Origin: Sacculina carcini
Lineage: Eukaryota > Arthropoda > Thecostraca > Sacculinidae
Assembly (NCBI GenBank): GCA_916048095.2
Contig: OU696574.1
Coordinates: 7,697,087 to 7,761,086 of the forward strand
Reading direction: 5' to 3'
DNA length: 64,000 bases
Position numbers and translations under genes: made by a program. Below, piece by piece: positions 52,601 through 60,844 of the stretch (positions are counted from its first letter, which is position 1; the number at the start of each line of letters is the position of its first letter). Under the pieces are notes generated by a model. The model was not told where the DNA came from. It saw nothing but the letters and a program-made list of their open reading frames with translations, and did not search any database.

Positions 52601-53711
52601 GTGCTTGTAATTCTCCGACAACTTGAAGAGGTCGACGTCCAACTCCGTACAGTTGAGTGTCCGTGGGAGTTACAGATGCGCCTTTAAAATGTTTCCTGGC
52701 GAGAGGAAGACTCAAGACAGATACACTCGCACCTGTGTCAATTTGCAACGTCACATTAGCTGTTTTCCCTGTGTCGACAGTTATGATCGACTCACACGTG
52801 AGTTTCTTCTGCTGTGAAGATGTACAGTTCAAGATGGTGACTCCCTTGACATTTTTAGTCTGGTTCTTGTGTCTGTTCTGCGGTTTGGGTTTTCGTTTTG
52901 CTGCTGCTGAACGACAAACAACTGCCCAGTGTCCTGAATGACCACATATGTTGCATGTTGATTTGAATGCAGGGCAGAACTGTGCACGCGGTGTTCCATG
53001 ACATCGTCCGCAGTGTGAACATGATTGAGTTGCATTGTTTTGTGCAGATGTTTCTCGCGGTGATTGCTTGCGTGAATTGTAAACAGCGTTAGTGTGTTCT
53101 ATTGCCGACAATTCCGCCGTCAGCTGAGGAGCGCTCATCATGGCTGATTGCTGCTTTGCAGACTCATAGGCTTCTGCCATTTTCATCAGCGAGTCTAATG
53201 TGAGCGAAGCATCTTGCAAAAACCGCTCACGGAGGTTCGGGTAGATGGTGTGCTCGACCACCTGGTCGCGTATGATTTCGTCCGTCAAATCACCGTACTT
53301 GCAGTTCATCGCTAGACCCCGTAATGCTGATATGTAGTCGGCCGTTGATTCGCCTGTCTGCTGCCTCCTCTGTTTTAAACTGAATCGTTCAGCAATGACA
53401 TTGACTTTTGCACCGTAGTAGTCAGACAACTGTCGCATTGCCAATGCGCTCTCTGATTCGTTCTCGCGCTTCACAGTAGGTGGGAGTGAGCGGAAAACAC
53501 GTAGAGCTTCAGCTCCGATTGAGTGCAGAAGTAGAGCACGCTTTCGATCCTCGGCGAACTTGTTTCCGTCTATAGCGAGCATGTAATTCTCAAAGGAATA
53601 TCTCCACTCGTCCCATGGAATCAATGGTTTGCCAGGTTGTGGCAAAAACGGAAGCGGCGGCGTAATACTCTGAATACTCATATCAACTTTAGTGGGTTTG
53701 ACACGAGCCAA
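49647..53711 (-). CDS. Gag-Pol polyprotein, Ty3/gypsy
   Basis: An intact 1354-codon frame. The given first codon is TTG; the first ATG is 10 codons later (53679-53681), and the frame is open back to the LTR. Order: gag-like helical region 30-200; Cys/His knuckles 231-266, the second being a classic CX2CX4HX4C; protease with DTGA at 325-328; reverse transcriptase about 450-650 with FSKLDL at 530-535 and YMDD at 594-597; RNase H about 737-860 (TTDAS, TDHSAL); integrase with an HHCC-like finger (H972/H975 and C1005/C1008), catalytic D1040, D1099 and E1135 (spacing of 35 between the last two), and a GPF-like C-terminal module about 1226-1275. No stop or frameshift separates gag from pol. It is similar in layout to invertebrate K02A2.6-like gypsy elements; the exact clade needs a tree. 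Confidence 0.97.
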   Translation of the reverse strand: MARVKPTKVDMSIQSITPPLPFLPQPGKPLIPWDEWRYSFENYMLAIDGNKFAEDRKRALLLHSIGAEALRVFRSLPPTVKRENESESALAMRQLSDYYGAKVNVIAERFSLKQRRQQTGESTADYISALRGLAMNCKYGDLTDEIIRDQVVEHTIYPNLRERFLQDASLTLDSLMKMAEAYESAKQQSAMMSAPQLTAELSAIEHTNAVYNSRKQSPRETSAQNNATQSCSHCGRCHGTPRAQFCPAFKSTCNICGHSGHWAVVCRSAAAKRKPKPQNRHKNQTKNVKGVTILNCTSSQQKKLTCESIITVDTGKTANVTLQIDTGASVSVLSLPLARKHFKGASVTPTDTQLYGVGRRPLQVVGELQARISVGAHTTSTKFVVIDTPTSEGLLGLSTLAELGLTISPQDGVVCKVETEANSQELPALRGFCHKIRLKPGATPKAYPLRRLPLAIREEVSAELHKLVKTGVIERVDSSEWVSPIVVARKKNGNIRICVDLRGPNAQIVSDVHPLPTFQELSSQLKGCVFSKLDLQSAYHQLELHPDSRHVTAFITHDGLFQYKRLPFGLVSAGAAFQRLLDRVLADIPGCCHYMDDIVCAGPTKEVHDKRLRLLMSRLRQANVTLNLSKSSFAQPTLQFCGFSISRAGISPSDDHLQAIRSAQRPVDAQELRSFMGLASWLSHFVPDYATVVSPLYNLLKKGTAFNWTSEHTTAFQKVKQSIEDANPLSRFETNWRTYVTTDASEKGAGGMLSQIDDRGQEHVVSFWSRKFSPAESKYSVTEREALAAVQAIEKWKIFLWGRYFTLRTDHSALKSILSANFSGRAGARVARWQARLIPYSYVVEHVAGNRLTVVDALSRLTPSTDSTPNTEHENRDNVEEHDCDIIATIDDHPSISESTVREVSSKDPELNDLRQLIRTGFPRDFKQCESQIKPYFPVRHELSTDGDLVLRAGQQIIVPRELRSAYISRAHASHDGIIRTKQMLRSLAWWPNMDEDVRACIHNCIQCQSSDKTLSARLRTAPLQPVKLPTKPWSKLGIDIVGPVYTTEEDCRYAITVVDYHSKWAEVGLVASTNTRTVIEFLNSVFAREGYPDELVSDNGTQFVSQEFEEYLRHRGIVHRRSAAYWPQGNGAVERFNRTLKTWFQNHHRGAFKDRIRQLLAGYRATPHCTTGVAPSVLLHGRNMRLVLPVTAVPTTSAVHDQVQRQQDRNRRNYNRRHAVRESTLCPGDWVHVRTPGRPAKLSPRFSPPLQIVKRRGSSFRLEDGTVRNPAHLVIARTRDTDFQCPPLDKNQDCVGARDESAIECEAPAIEAEGAVTSDESEVAEPGAAPEPANARNVRNRRRPVRFDDYVDF

Positions 53712-53719
53712 AATTACCT

Positions 53720-53738
53720 GTGGGTCCTCGTCGCCAAT
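53720..53738 (-). promoter_or_regulatory. Putative primer-binding site
   Basis: Directly inside the 5' LTR the minus strand reads ATTGGCGACGAGGACCCAC. The position is right for a tRNA primer site; the tRNA was not identified. Confidence 0.55.
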
Positions 53739-53996
53739 TGTAGTGGCTTCGTGTAATTACGATAATCATCCACAATAACCGTTAATCATAAACAGAGCAG
53801 AAACATAAACGGAACACAGTTAATACAATCAACGTTAATCGCGCGTACAAACAGCACACCTTGACACTCGTGCCCAGACTGCCTGACCCAACACGGTCAA
53901 GTTCAGTGTCACATTCTAGTTACGTCATCTAGTGTCGGCCAGGGAGATTACACAGTACATTTCAAATAAAGCGACCGTATAGGTGGCGATACTACA
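53739..53996 (-). repeat. 5' LTR (transcript sense)
   Basis: 258 bp, same ends as the partner LTR. Transcription of the element should start here; no TATA box could be assigned with confidence. Confidence 0.97.
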
Positions 53997-54740
53997 GTAA
54001 CGTCAAAATAGTGTGCCAGTCTCTAAGGTAAACGAAACGACATAACAATTTAGTTTATTAATTTCAAATGTACTTCGTCTAATTTGAAGTGAGATGAATA
54101 TTTCTATATTTTTGTATATTGGTGCTGATGTTTACGGTGTTTTGCTCCTGTGTCTGTTGATGTTCGTAACGTTCGTCTCGTGTGCGTATATGGCTTATTA
54201 TTGTATGCTGTTCAATTCAAGGCAGCATTAATTTGCATTGCAGATGTTATAATTTTTCGCGCTTGTGCTTATCGATCCTATATCAAGAAAATACATGAAT
54301 GAAAAGACCGACTAACGTCAATTTATAACAATTTAATTCCAATACGGAACGTATCAATTGAAATATTGTTGTGTTTAGCGCGTTGGGCCCAGTATCCTTA
54401 ATAAATGGAGGCTATTTATATCTTGATTTTGGCAACGTGATTGTTACTTCTCAGCTCACGCGCTTATTGACGCTCTCAAGCAGAGTAGAAGCTACTAACA
54501 TTAGAGCTATTGATCTGACAGAGCTTGGTGATTGCAAACGTACAGATGCGAATGTGTGTGTATGCGTGTATTTATTGCTCTTGCTCGATATCTACATGCC
54601 TTTTTCAAGCGAGCACCAGCTTGTTGAGACTGTACGTCGCACTCGGTTGTTTGCCCATCTACAGCAATGTAGCACTTGTTGCGCGTGAATTATGCCTGGG
54701 TTCCCGGCGATCTGCTACATTAACTTCGGCACGATTTATT
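53997..54740. other. Flank of LTR element, no firm gene
   Basis: It starts with the second GTAAC copy. A 105-codon plus-strand frame (54371-54688) contains HQLVETVRRTRLFAHLQQC but has no other support. Confidence 0.3.
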
Positions 54741-54741
54741 G

Positions 54742-55069
54742 GACTCCGTGGTGTAGTGGTTTGCACACCCGCTTCACAAGCGGGAGGACCGTGGTTCGAA
54801 TCCCGGCGGAGCAGAATTTCTTTGGGCGAATTCTATAATCCAACAGCCCCTGTCCACCCAGCAGTAAATGATGGTACCAGATGTCAGTCATGTGTTGTGT
54901 CATGCATTCTGGGGAGGTGACCCTCTCTTATACGTCTTCCGTCCATGTGGCGCCATATCGTGGAGAGGGTCGGTTCTGCGGTGGCAGCGAGCTGCACGGG
55001 GCACACCTGTGTGTGTTCATTCTTCCGGTGAAGCAGCTGTCAATTAAGCATTTAACCTTTTAACCTTTA
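54742..55069 (+). mobile_element. tRNA-Val-derived SINE
   Basis: The head (54742-54813) has an A box TGGTGTAGTGG (54749-54759), an exact B box GGTTCGAATCC (54793-54803) and an anticodon arm CCCGC-TTCACAA-GCGGG whose loop centre CAC (54775-54777) would read Val. The acceptor stem pairs for only 5 bp and the T stem is poor, so this is a SINE promoter head rather than a working tRNA. A body follows with CCACCCAGCAGTAAATG, a word I recall from several animal SINE bodies. The 3' end is a TTTAACCTTTTAACC repeat tail (about 55049-55069). Confidence 0.8.
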
Positions 55070-55090
55070 CTGCACTCGCGCTGTGTTTCC

Positions 55091-55447
55091 TCAAACTGAA
55101 CGATGTCCTCGATAGTTGTAAATGACAGATTTATTCCTCGACAAGAAAGAAAGGAACGACGGATTTCTTTCCATCGTTTTTGATGAGCAGCCTCTGTCAT
55201 CTGGCTTAATTAATTCGCATGAGTCCCAGTCACCTCATTTGCCATCTAGTTTCGTGTCGTAAACCTGCGTCAGCGTCATGCGCTTCAAGGGGACTTTGAC
55301 TTCGATAACAGCTTCAATTGAATCCTTTTTGCTGAGAATACCATTCACGGTGGTTCCCTAAACGTCGGCACTCCATTTCGTGCCTATCTTCCTGACCAGC
55401 TTGGACTGATTCCACTTCCTCACGGCATCGATAATCTCCTCCGTCAT
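55091..55447 (-). pseudogene. Decayed ORF with EVK motif, nuclease-like
   Basis: A 119-codon minus-strand frame is broken by two stops (TAG after 32 codons, TGA about 40 codons later) but stays in one frame. It reads TEEIIDAVRKWNQSKLVRKI, GTKWSADV, stop, TVNGILSKKDSIEAVIEVKV, PLKRMTLTQVYDTKLDGK, stop. The I-E-V-K-V-P segment after a hydrophobic strand recalls the E-x-K catalytic motif of YqaJ/lambda-exonuclease-type nucleases (usually EIKCP). Too short and diverged for certainty; it could be a relic of a host-like or DNA-transposon exonuclease. Confidence 0.4.
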
Positions 55448-55449
55448 CG

Positions 55450-56040
55450 TAAAGTCGGTTCGCTTGTGTTCCTGTGTTGACATCATGGGTTGAATTAAGA
55501 ATAATATATTCTGAAATACAGCATACACAATAGTGGCATAGTGGCGAGTCTAGGGCAGTAGCGTAGTAAATATGCTTGCATTGTATTTTGTCGAGAACGA
55601 GCAAAAGTAGTATAATAGCCAGAGTGGCATAGTAGCGAAATTTCACTGCTTCTATATCAGGGCTTCTTAACCGGAGGTGCTCGCATCTCTAGGGGTGATA
55701 GCCTGGCTCCGAAATGGTGTGAAGGTATATGTGATAAATTAATTATAAATTTAAAATACCAGATATATTTTTTCATACGTACAATAGATTTTTCTCATGT
55801 GTCGGGGGAAGCCATAAAGGCTTATATCCCTTGAAAAAAAGCAAGAACAAATAAAATAAATGAAGATAATGAAAAACATATATATACAGTTTAGTTCAGT
55901 TGGAAATGTACAGTGGCAAGTAATAGACGCGTTGCTTGCTGTACCTTAAATTTACAGTTCAGCAAGAGCTCAGTTTCATAATGAGATCATAAGAAGATCG
56001 GCAATCTCCAACAGGCAATTGAGTCAACATTGGGCTTTGT
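55450..56040. other. AT-rich spacer with a MITE
   Basis: It contains the MITE end at 55658. No gene is supported. Confidence 0.35.
55658..55830. mobile_element. Partial hAT MITE, CAGTGGTTCTTAA family
   Basis: It starts CAGGGCTTCTTAACCGGAGG and continues TGCTCGCATCTCTAGGGG, the reverse orientation of the 28619 copy's right end. The other end is not found. Confidence 0.45.
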
Positions 56041-56043
56041 TAT

Positions 56044-57990
56044 TTAAATATATTTTAAGAGAATGGTGTTGAATAGGCATGTTGTGAATTTTTTCATAGA
56101 CGTCATGTCACTCAGAATTATTTCTTTGTTTTTCACAAATTCATTCCACAGCTTCACACCGTTTATGGTCAAAGCTTGATTTCTGGCGTATGTTCTTCTG
56201 TGTTGAACTAGGAACAGGTCGGGACGACGAGGATTTGTTTCAAAACAAATCTGTAGATTTTTGTGCAATTTTTTATGAAAAACTTGTTTACTTGTTTTGA
56301 AGTGTATAAGACCTGAAATATTCAATATTTTTCCTCTGGTGAAAAGTGGTTTGGATGGTGTGTTTCGTGGTAAATTGTATATGATTCTAACTATTCGTTT
56401 TTGCAAGACCTCTAATATGTTCATGTATGATTTGCATGTGTGGCCCCATATTTCGCAAGCATTTTTTTAAGATAGGGTTTAACCAGGGCATTGTAAAGCA
56501 TTAAACTTTCTTCTCTTTGAAGTAAATGTCTCGCTTTACCAAGAATTAATGCAGCTTTTGATACTTTTCTTGCTGTGCAATTGATGTGATCTTTCCAGCA
56601 TATCTTGCTATCGAGTGTCACGCCAAGAAAATTTATTGTTTCGACTCTGGATATGCTGGTATTATTGATAATAATTTCGCCGTCCGGATCAACATTGAGT
56701 CTTGGAGACGAGAACAAGACAAATTTGGTTTTTTCGGTGTTTAACGACAGTTTGTTTTGTATAAGCCAGTCATTTAGAGCCCTTAATTCACTATTTGCAG
56801 TTTCGAAGGCTTCTTTCACCGTAGCGCCAGAGCAAACTAAGTTGGTATCGTCGGCAAACACTACTAGCTTACCGGAGCTAACTGCTTTAAACATGTCGTT
56901 TACATATAGAAGAAACAACGTTGGCCCCAGAATAGATCCTTGTGGTACTCCGTATTTTACTGTTTCTTTTTCGGAATATACGTTGTTTAATGAGACAATT
57001 TGGGATCTATCGCACAGGTAATCTCTAAATAGTGAAAGTGAAATGCCTCTAATGCCGTACATAGTTAATTTATTCAGCAGGATAGTATGGTCTAAAGTAT
57101 CGGATGCCTTTTTAAGGTCGATGTAAACACCAATGGAACACAATTTTCTGTCAACTTGCTTGGAGATCTCCTCGGTCAAGTCTAGAATGGCGTGTGACGT
57201 ATTTTTACCTGGGCGAAAACCGTATTGATTTTGATCTATAAGATTATATTTATTTATGTACTCATTGATTCTGATGTGAATTAATTTTTCTAATAGTTTG
57301 GAGAACTGGGGTAGCAGTGAAATTGGCCTGTAATTTGCACACACATTTGTATCTCCACTCTTGTACAATGGGATCACCTTAGCAATTTTCATTTGTGATG
57401 GAAACTTGCCTGATGAGAGTGATAGGTTAAAAATATACTCTATCGGATGAATTATGAATGTACTTGCTAATTTGATCATCTGCATATTGAGACCGAATAT
57501 ATCAAACGAATATTTGTTTTTTAAACATTTGATTATACGAGAAATTTCAAAGGCGTTAGTTGGTCGCATGAAAAAAGACTTACTAAAATTCGATGATGTT
57601 TTGTTTTTAACACAGGAATTTTGAATGGATGAGTTTTCAATTTGTTTGGCCAAGTTGGATCCAATGTTTGCAAAGTAACTGTTCAGTGCATTGCATATAC
57701 CATATGTGTTTGTGATCTTTGTTTTGTTGAATGCAATTTCCCGTGGAATGACCCTACTCTTGGGTTTTCTTCGAATTGCTTCGTTCAAAATCATCCAAGT
57801 TCCTCTGATGTTATTTTTGTTCTCGTTCAGTAAATTCCTATAATAACGTCTGTTTTGCATCCTTATTAAATTAGTCAGCTTATTTCTGTAGTTTTTGTAA
57901 ATGATTTCACTCTCCGGTGTCTTCTCCCTTTGATATTTTTTATATAAGGTATTTTTGTAAACATGATATTGCCAAACCTTTTTGCCAAAC
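56044..57990 (-). pseudogene. 5'-truncated non-LTR retrotransposon with frameshift
   Basis: A minus-strand frame is open from about 57990 to 56421 (ATG-started part 57860-56421, 479 codons) and continues in another frame at 56424-56044. Motifs, numbered from the ATG at 57860: YRPISLLP at 177-184, YGFRPGKNT at 213-221, motif A IDLKKASD at 247-254 (Ser where Phe is usual), VPQGSILGP at 305-313, FADD at 335-338. After the frameshift come LEVLQKRIVRIIYNLPR and RRTYARNQALTINGVKLWNE, the usual C-terminal part of Jockey/CR1-group LINEs. The break lies at a T7 homopolymer (about 56461-56469), so a sequencing error is possible. The endonuclease is missing. The 5' edge is about 15 bp from a long fold-back repeat. 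Confidence 0.9.
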
Positions 57991-58003
57991 CTTTAGAGAG
58001 TGT

Positions 58004-58258
58004 AGTGTGGAATATGGAACGATTGTCGCTCTAATTTGTTGTATTAGGAGATAGTTGTCGTTATTCATTGTGCATTTTTTATATTTAATATAGCGAAAAC
58101 TGAACAAAATGATTTCAGCGAAAACTGAACAAAAGAATTTCAGCGAAAACTGAACAAAAGGATTTCAGCTATATTTAATATATAAAATGCACAATGAATA
58201 ACGACAACTATCTCCTAATACAACTAATTACAGTGACAATCATTCCATATTCCACACT
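58004..58258. repeat. 91-bp-arm fold-back with 25-bp x3 loop
   Basis: Left arm 58004-58094 and right arm 58168-58258 are inverse copies. A stretch of about 40 bp (core TTGTATTAGGAGATAGTTGT) is identical; the outer part has a few mismatches. The loop holds three direct 25-bp units (GAAAACTGAACAAAATGATT plus TCAGC) with one or two changes each. A non-autonomous fold-back element is likely. Confidence 0.9.
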
Positions 58259-58259
58259 C

Positions 58260-58560
58260 CAACCCGGTCACGTCTGACCTCACGATCCACTCTCCGGATC
58301 CTCGATCTCAACAGATCACTCGATCTATACGCGTTATTGCGTCGCTTGTATTTTTTATCGTTTTCTTATAGCTATAAATACTCGAGGGGCTGCCAGAACT
58401 GACTGCTCATTTGAAAAGGTGCGAACACTGAAAATGGTTCAGAACCGCCGTTCTAACCATGTCCTGCTAGGCATGTTGTTGCGTGCGTACTTGGGCTGTC
58501 TTGTGTTATCCCAGGCTGATTCGGTTTTAAAACACCGACTGTTATGTACATATTTGACAG
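58260..58560. other. Upstream flank of exon 1, no clear promoter
   Basis: GC-rich sequence with a plus-strand frame open before the acceptor at 58560. It may contain an earlier exon, but none is defined. Confidence 0.3.
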
Positions 58561-58684
58561 TTGATGAAGGCGCCTGCCAGACGCCCGTGCTTCAGCTTTT
58601 ATTGCTGGAGGCGCGTGCACTGTTCTCCCGCCCGCCTCTGTCATGTACCATCCACGCTGGCCCGTCAAGCGACCCCTCTTTCAG
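58561..58684 (+). CDS. Host gene exon 1 of model
   Basis: 124 bp from an acceptor (tgtacatatttgacag) to a donor (CAG/GTGTGT). Read from phase 0 it encodes LMKAPARRPCFSFYCWRRVH, then CSPARLCHVPSTLARQATPLS plus one base, which matches the two bases needed by the next exon. The Cys/His spacing could be a small zinc site, but no finger family is recognised. The other two frames are also open, so frame choice relies on phase agreement with the next exon. Upstream exons are probably missing. Confidence 0.5.
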
Positions 58685-58779
58685 GTGTGTGTGTGTGTGT
58701 GTTTATTTATGCATGTGAGCGTTTGTGTGATTGTAATTGTTTTCGACCACAGCAGAAGTATGCTAATGAACACCTACAG

Positions 58780-59064
58780 CAGTGGCGGCGCCAGGATTTT
58801 TCCGATGGGGGCTGAGAAGGGGGCTAAAGAAAAAGTTGAGGGGGCTTGGTGAAGAATGAAGAGCTACACTCGAACACTGACTACATAATATTGTAATAAG
58901 GGACTGGGGACTGAGTCCTCGATCTTGAACCAAAATTGCAGGACTTCATTTACAGTTGTTAGAAATTCAAATGCTCATGATTATGATTTTTGGGGGGCTT
59001 AGTTGGGCTTGGCATCTTTTTGGGGGGTTCCATCCCCCTAAGTCCTCTCTTGGCGCCGCCACTG
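58780..59064. mobile_element. CAGTGGCGGCG-family MITE in intron 1
   Basis: Ends CAGTGGCGGCGCCAGGATTTT and TTGGCGCCGCCACTG are the best TIR pair of this family in the window, 285 bp. It lies wholly inside the intron between 58684 and 59150. Confidence 0.8.
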
Positions 59065-59149
59065 ACCACTACAACAACGTCAATGATCGGAAAACGTCTG
59101 TCCAGTAATGCTCTCAGTCTGAACCAAGTTAATTTTCTCTGTTGTTCAG

Positions 59150-59190
59150 GCTTGGAGAAACTGGACGGTGACATTCCGCTCCAATTGATG
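59150..59190 (+). CDS. Host gene exon 2 of model
   Basis: 41 bp between a strong acceptor (ttttctctgttgttcag) and donor (ATG/GTAAAT). Encodes the junction Gly and LEKLDGDIPLQLM, ending in phase 0. The next intron is only 48 bp and is mostly a TG tract. Confidence 0.65.
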
Positions 59191-59196
59191 GTAAAT

Positions 59197-59232
<36 letters not shown>

Positions 59233-59238
59233 TTGAAG

Positions 59239-59655
59239 GAGTATGGTTTTGAGTCGGTTGGTGGTCATCTAGATGGCCCTGCTTTTCACTCGCCGCATAT
59301 GCACTACCATTGCCAGCGTGGGCCACCGCCGCCACCACCGCCGCCAATGTCGCCGCTGCCTTCGCTGCGCGCTGATTGGTCAAGTGGTAGCGTCGGCCGG
59401 CCAATCGGCCTTCGTGTGAGCGGAGTGAGTGGCGGCGCCAGTCGTCGGTGGCAGCCGGGCGTCAAGCGGAATGCAGCTAGTGACGATTGTGGCGGCGGTG
59501 GGACCGCTGCCTCCTACACTCCGGAACGCCAGCTGAAAAGAGGTCGGACGTCTGAGAATCTGGGACCGGACAGCGGTGTGTCGTTTTCCGGACCGCGTCT
59601 GGCGTCTGCGGCGGCCGGATGTGGTTGTACTGGTGCAGGCTCACCTCACTGTCAA
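59239..59655 (+). CDS. Host gene exon 3 of model, Pro/Gly/Ser-rich
   Basis: 417 bp, phase 0 at both ends, acceptor tgtgtatgtttgaag, donor CAA/GTAAGT (full consensus). Encodes 139 residues: EYGFESVGGHLDGPAFHSPH, a run of eight prolines followed by MSPLPSLRADWSSGS, a Gly/Arg-rich part (VSGGASRRWQPGVKRN) and a basic patch, PERQLKRGRTSENLG. The GC-rich codons and low complexity suggest a disordered, probably nuclear, regulatory protein; KRNAASD and LKRGR could be nuclear-import signals. I do not recognise the family. This is the strongest single host exon in the window. Confidence 0.7.
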
Positions 59656-59950
59656 GTAAGTGTCACTTGCTGTCTGGTCTCGGTCACAAGTCATTTACAC
59701 ACACGCACGCATGCACGTGTGTATGTATGTGTCTGTTTGTGAGTGTGTGTGTGTATATATGTACCTGTATCCGTATATGCGTACGTACACATACATTTCA
59801 TTTGTTCCACATTTAGTACCGCGCTGTTTCACATTGTCGCAAAAGCACATACTTATAAGCAAACAATTATCAAGGAAATATGACATCAGCAATTAACAAA
59901 GCATGACAACACAACAACAAAAACAACAAATTACGATCCTTATGGGACCA
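59656..59950. other. Start of intron 3
   Basis: TG-rich sequence following the donor, then AT-rich sequence up to the inserted non-LTR element. Confidence 0.5.
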
Positions 59951-60844
59951 TCATAACGCTCGCTTCAGCGCCTGTGCGCGAATGAACTTGGCGCCGCCAA
60001 GCTGATCTGTAGCCCCGGCATCCTCCAGGAGGCGGTTGATGTAATGGGAAGTGTTGACCTGATGAGGACCGTCGTGAGTCCACAGCAGGACGCTTTGCAA
60101 CGGCTCAGGACATCGGTTTTCTGCTCGGATGACGTGCCCCGCCAAGCTCAGAAGTCTCCCTTTCAAGTGCGTATTAGGCCGCTGGAGTTTTGCACGATGG
60201 TAGAGCGTGGCATTGCTCACGCGGTCGTACCGCTTAACGCCCAGAGTAGCACGCATAAGGGCAGAGTGCACAGTGTCAATCTCCCGTTCAAGCGTCTGAG
60301 TCAGCGTCCAGTTATCAGCGTTATAAAGTAACACTGTCTCGATCACCGCCGAAAAGAGTCGTATTTTCATAGTTTCAGACAGTGTCTCCGATTGTAAAAC
60401 ATTTCTAATTGAGCGGTAAGCTGGCCACGCCTTGCTGCATCGTCGCCTGAAGTCTGCTCGAACGTCGGGCACAGACCCTCCGAGATAGACAAAATATTCA
60501 CACCTTGGAAGCAAAATATCTCGACCAAGCGTGTCACGGCAGGTGATGGTCACAGAGAGTTTGGCGGGTACGGTTAGTACCTCAGTTTTGGTTGTGTTGA
60601 CTACCAGACCAACAACGGCAGCTGCGTCTACGAAACTGTTCCGCATGCGTTGGGCTCCCTCCGCGGTAGAAGATGGAAGCGCCAGGTCATCAGCGTAGGC
60701 CAGTACGCTAATCCGCTTCTCTGGGTATGCGACTGATCTTTCGTCTGCACAGCCGGTAGCCATTTTCGTGTATCGCCGTGCGCAGCATCCAATCCAAGAC
60801 CAGCACGAATAGGAGCGGTGCGAGGGAATCCCCCTGAAGGACAC
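59951..60844 (-). pseudogene. RT C-terminal part (YADD)
   Basis: 297 codons. The catalytic AYADDLAL lies near residue 50. Next come LVVNTTKTEVLTVPAKLSVT and the YLGGSV box (after ILLPRCEYFV), which mark the palm/thumb region, and DNWTLTQTLEREIDTVHSAL, ALMRATLGVKRYDRVSN and GHVIRAENRCPEPLQ, typical of the C-terminal region in RTE-like elements. The first 38 residues or so are out of frame with the real protein; the true frame enters from 60708-62075 by a frameshift near 60740. Not functional as it stands. Confidence 0.85.

Larger units (their letters stand above)
49377..53996 (-). mobile_element. Complete Ty3/gypsy LTR retrotransposon
   Basis: The 4620-bp element lies on the minus strand. It is bounded by two 258-bp LTRs and flanked by an identical 5-bp duplication, GTAAC (49372-49376 and 53997-54001). 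LTRs begin TGTAGTGG and end GATACTACA. Next to the 5' LTR (transcript sense) is a primer-site-like ATTGGCGACGAGGACCCAC. Next to the 3' LTR is a purine tract, AGTGAGGGGATG. One uninterrupted frame encodes gag and pol in the order protease, reverse transcriptase, RNase H, integrase, the Ty3/gypsy order. There is no envelope frame. The LTRs differ at only two sites by eye, and the frame is intact, so insertion was recent. Confidence 0.97.

Noticed and set aside
54742-54813. Functional tRNA-Val gene
   Set aside because: The acceptor stem pairs over only 5 bp, the T stem has mismatches, and a SINE body and tail follow.
56605-57021. 138-codon plus-strand frame
   Set aside because: It is the complement of the LINE reverse transcriptase coding region.
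59129-59404. Ala-rich minus-strand frame
   Set aside because: It is opposite exon 3 of the host model, whose splice sites and phases support the plus strand.
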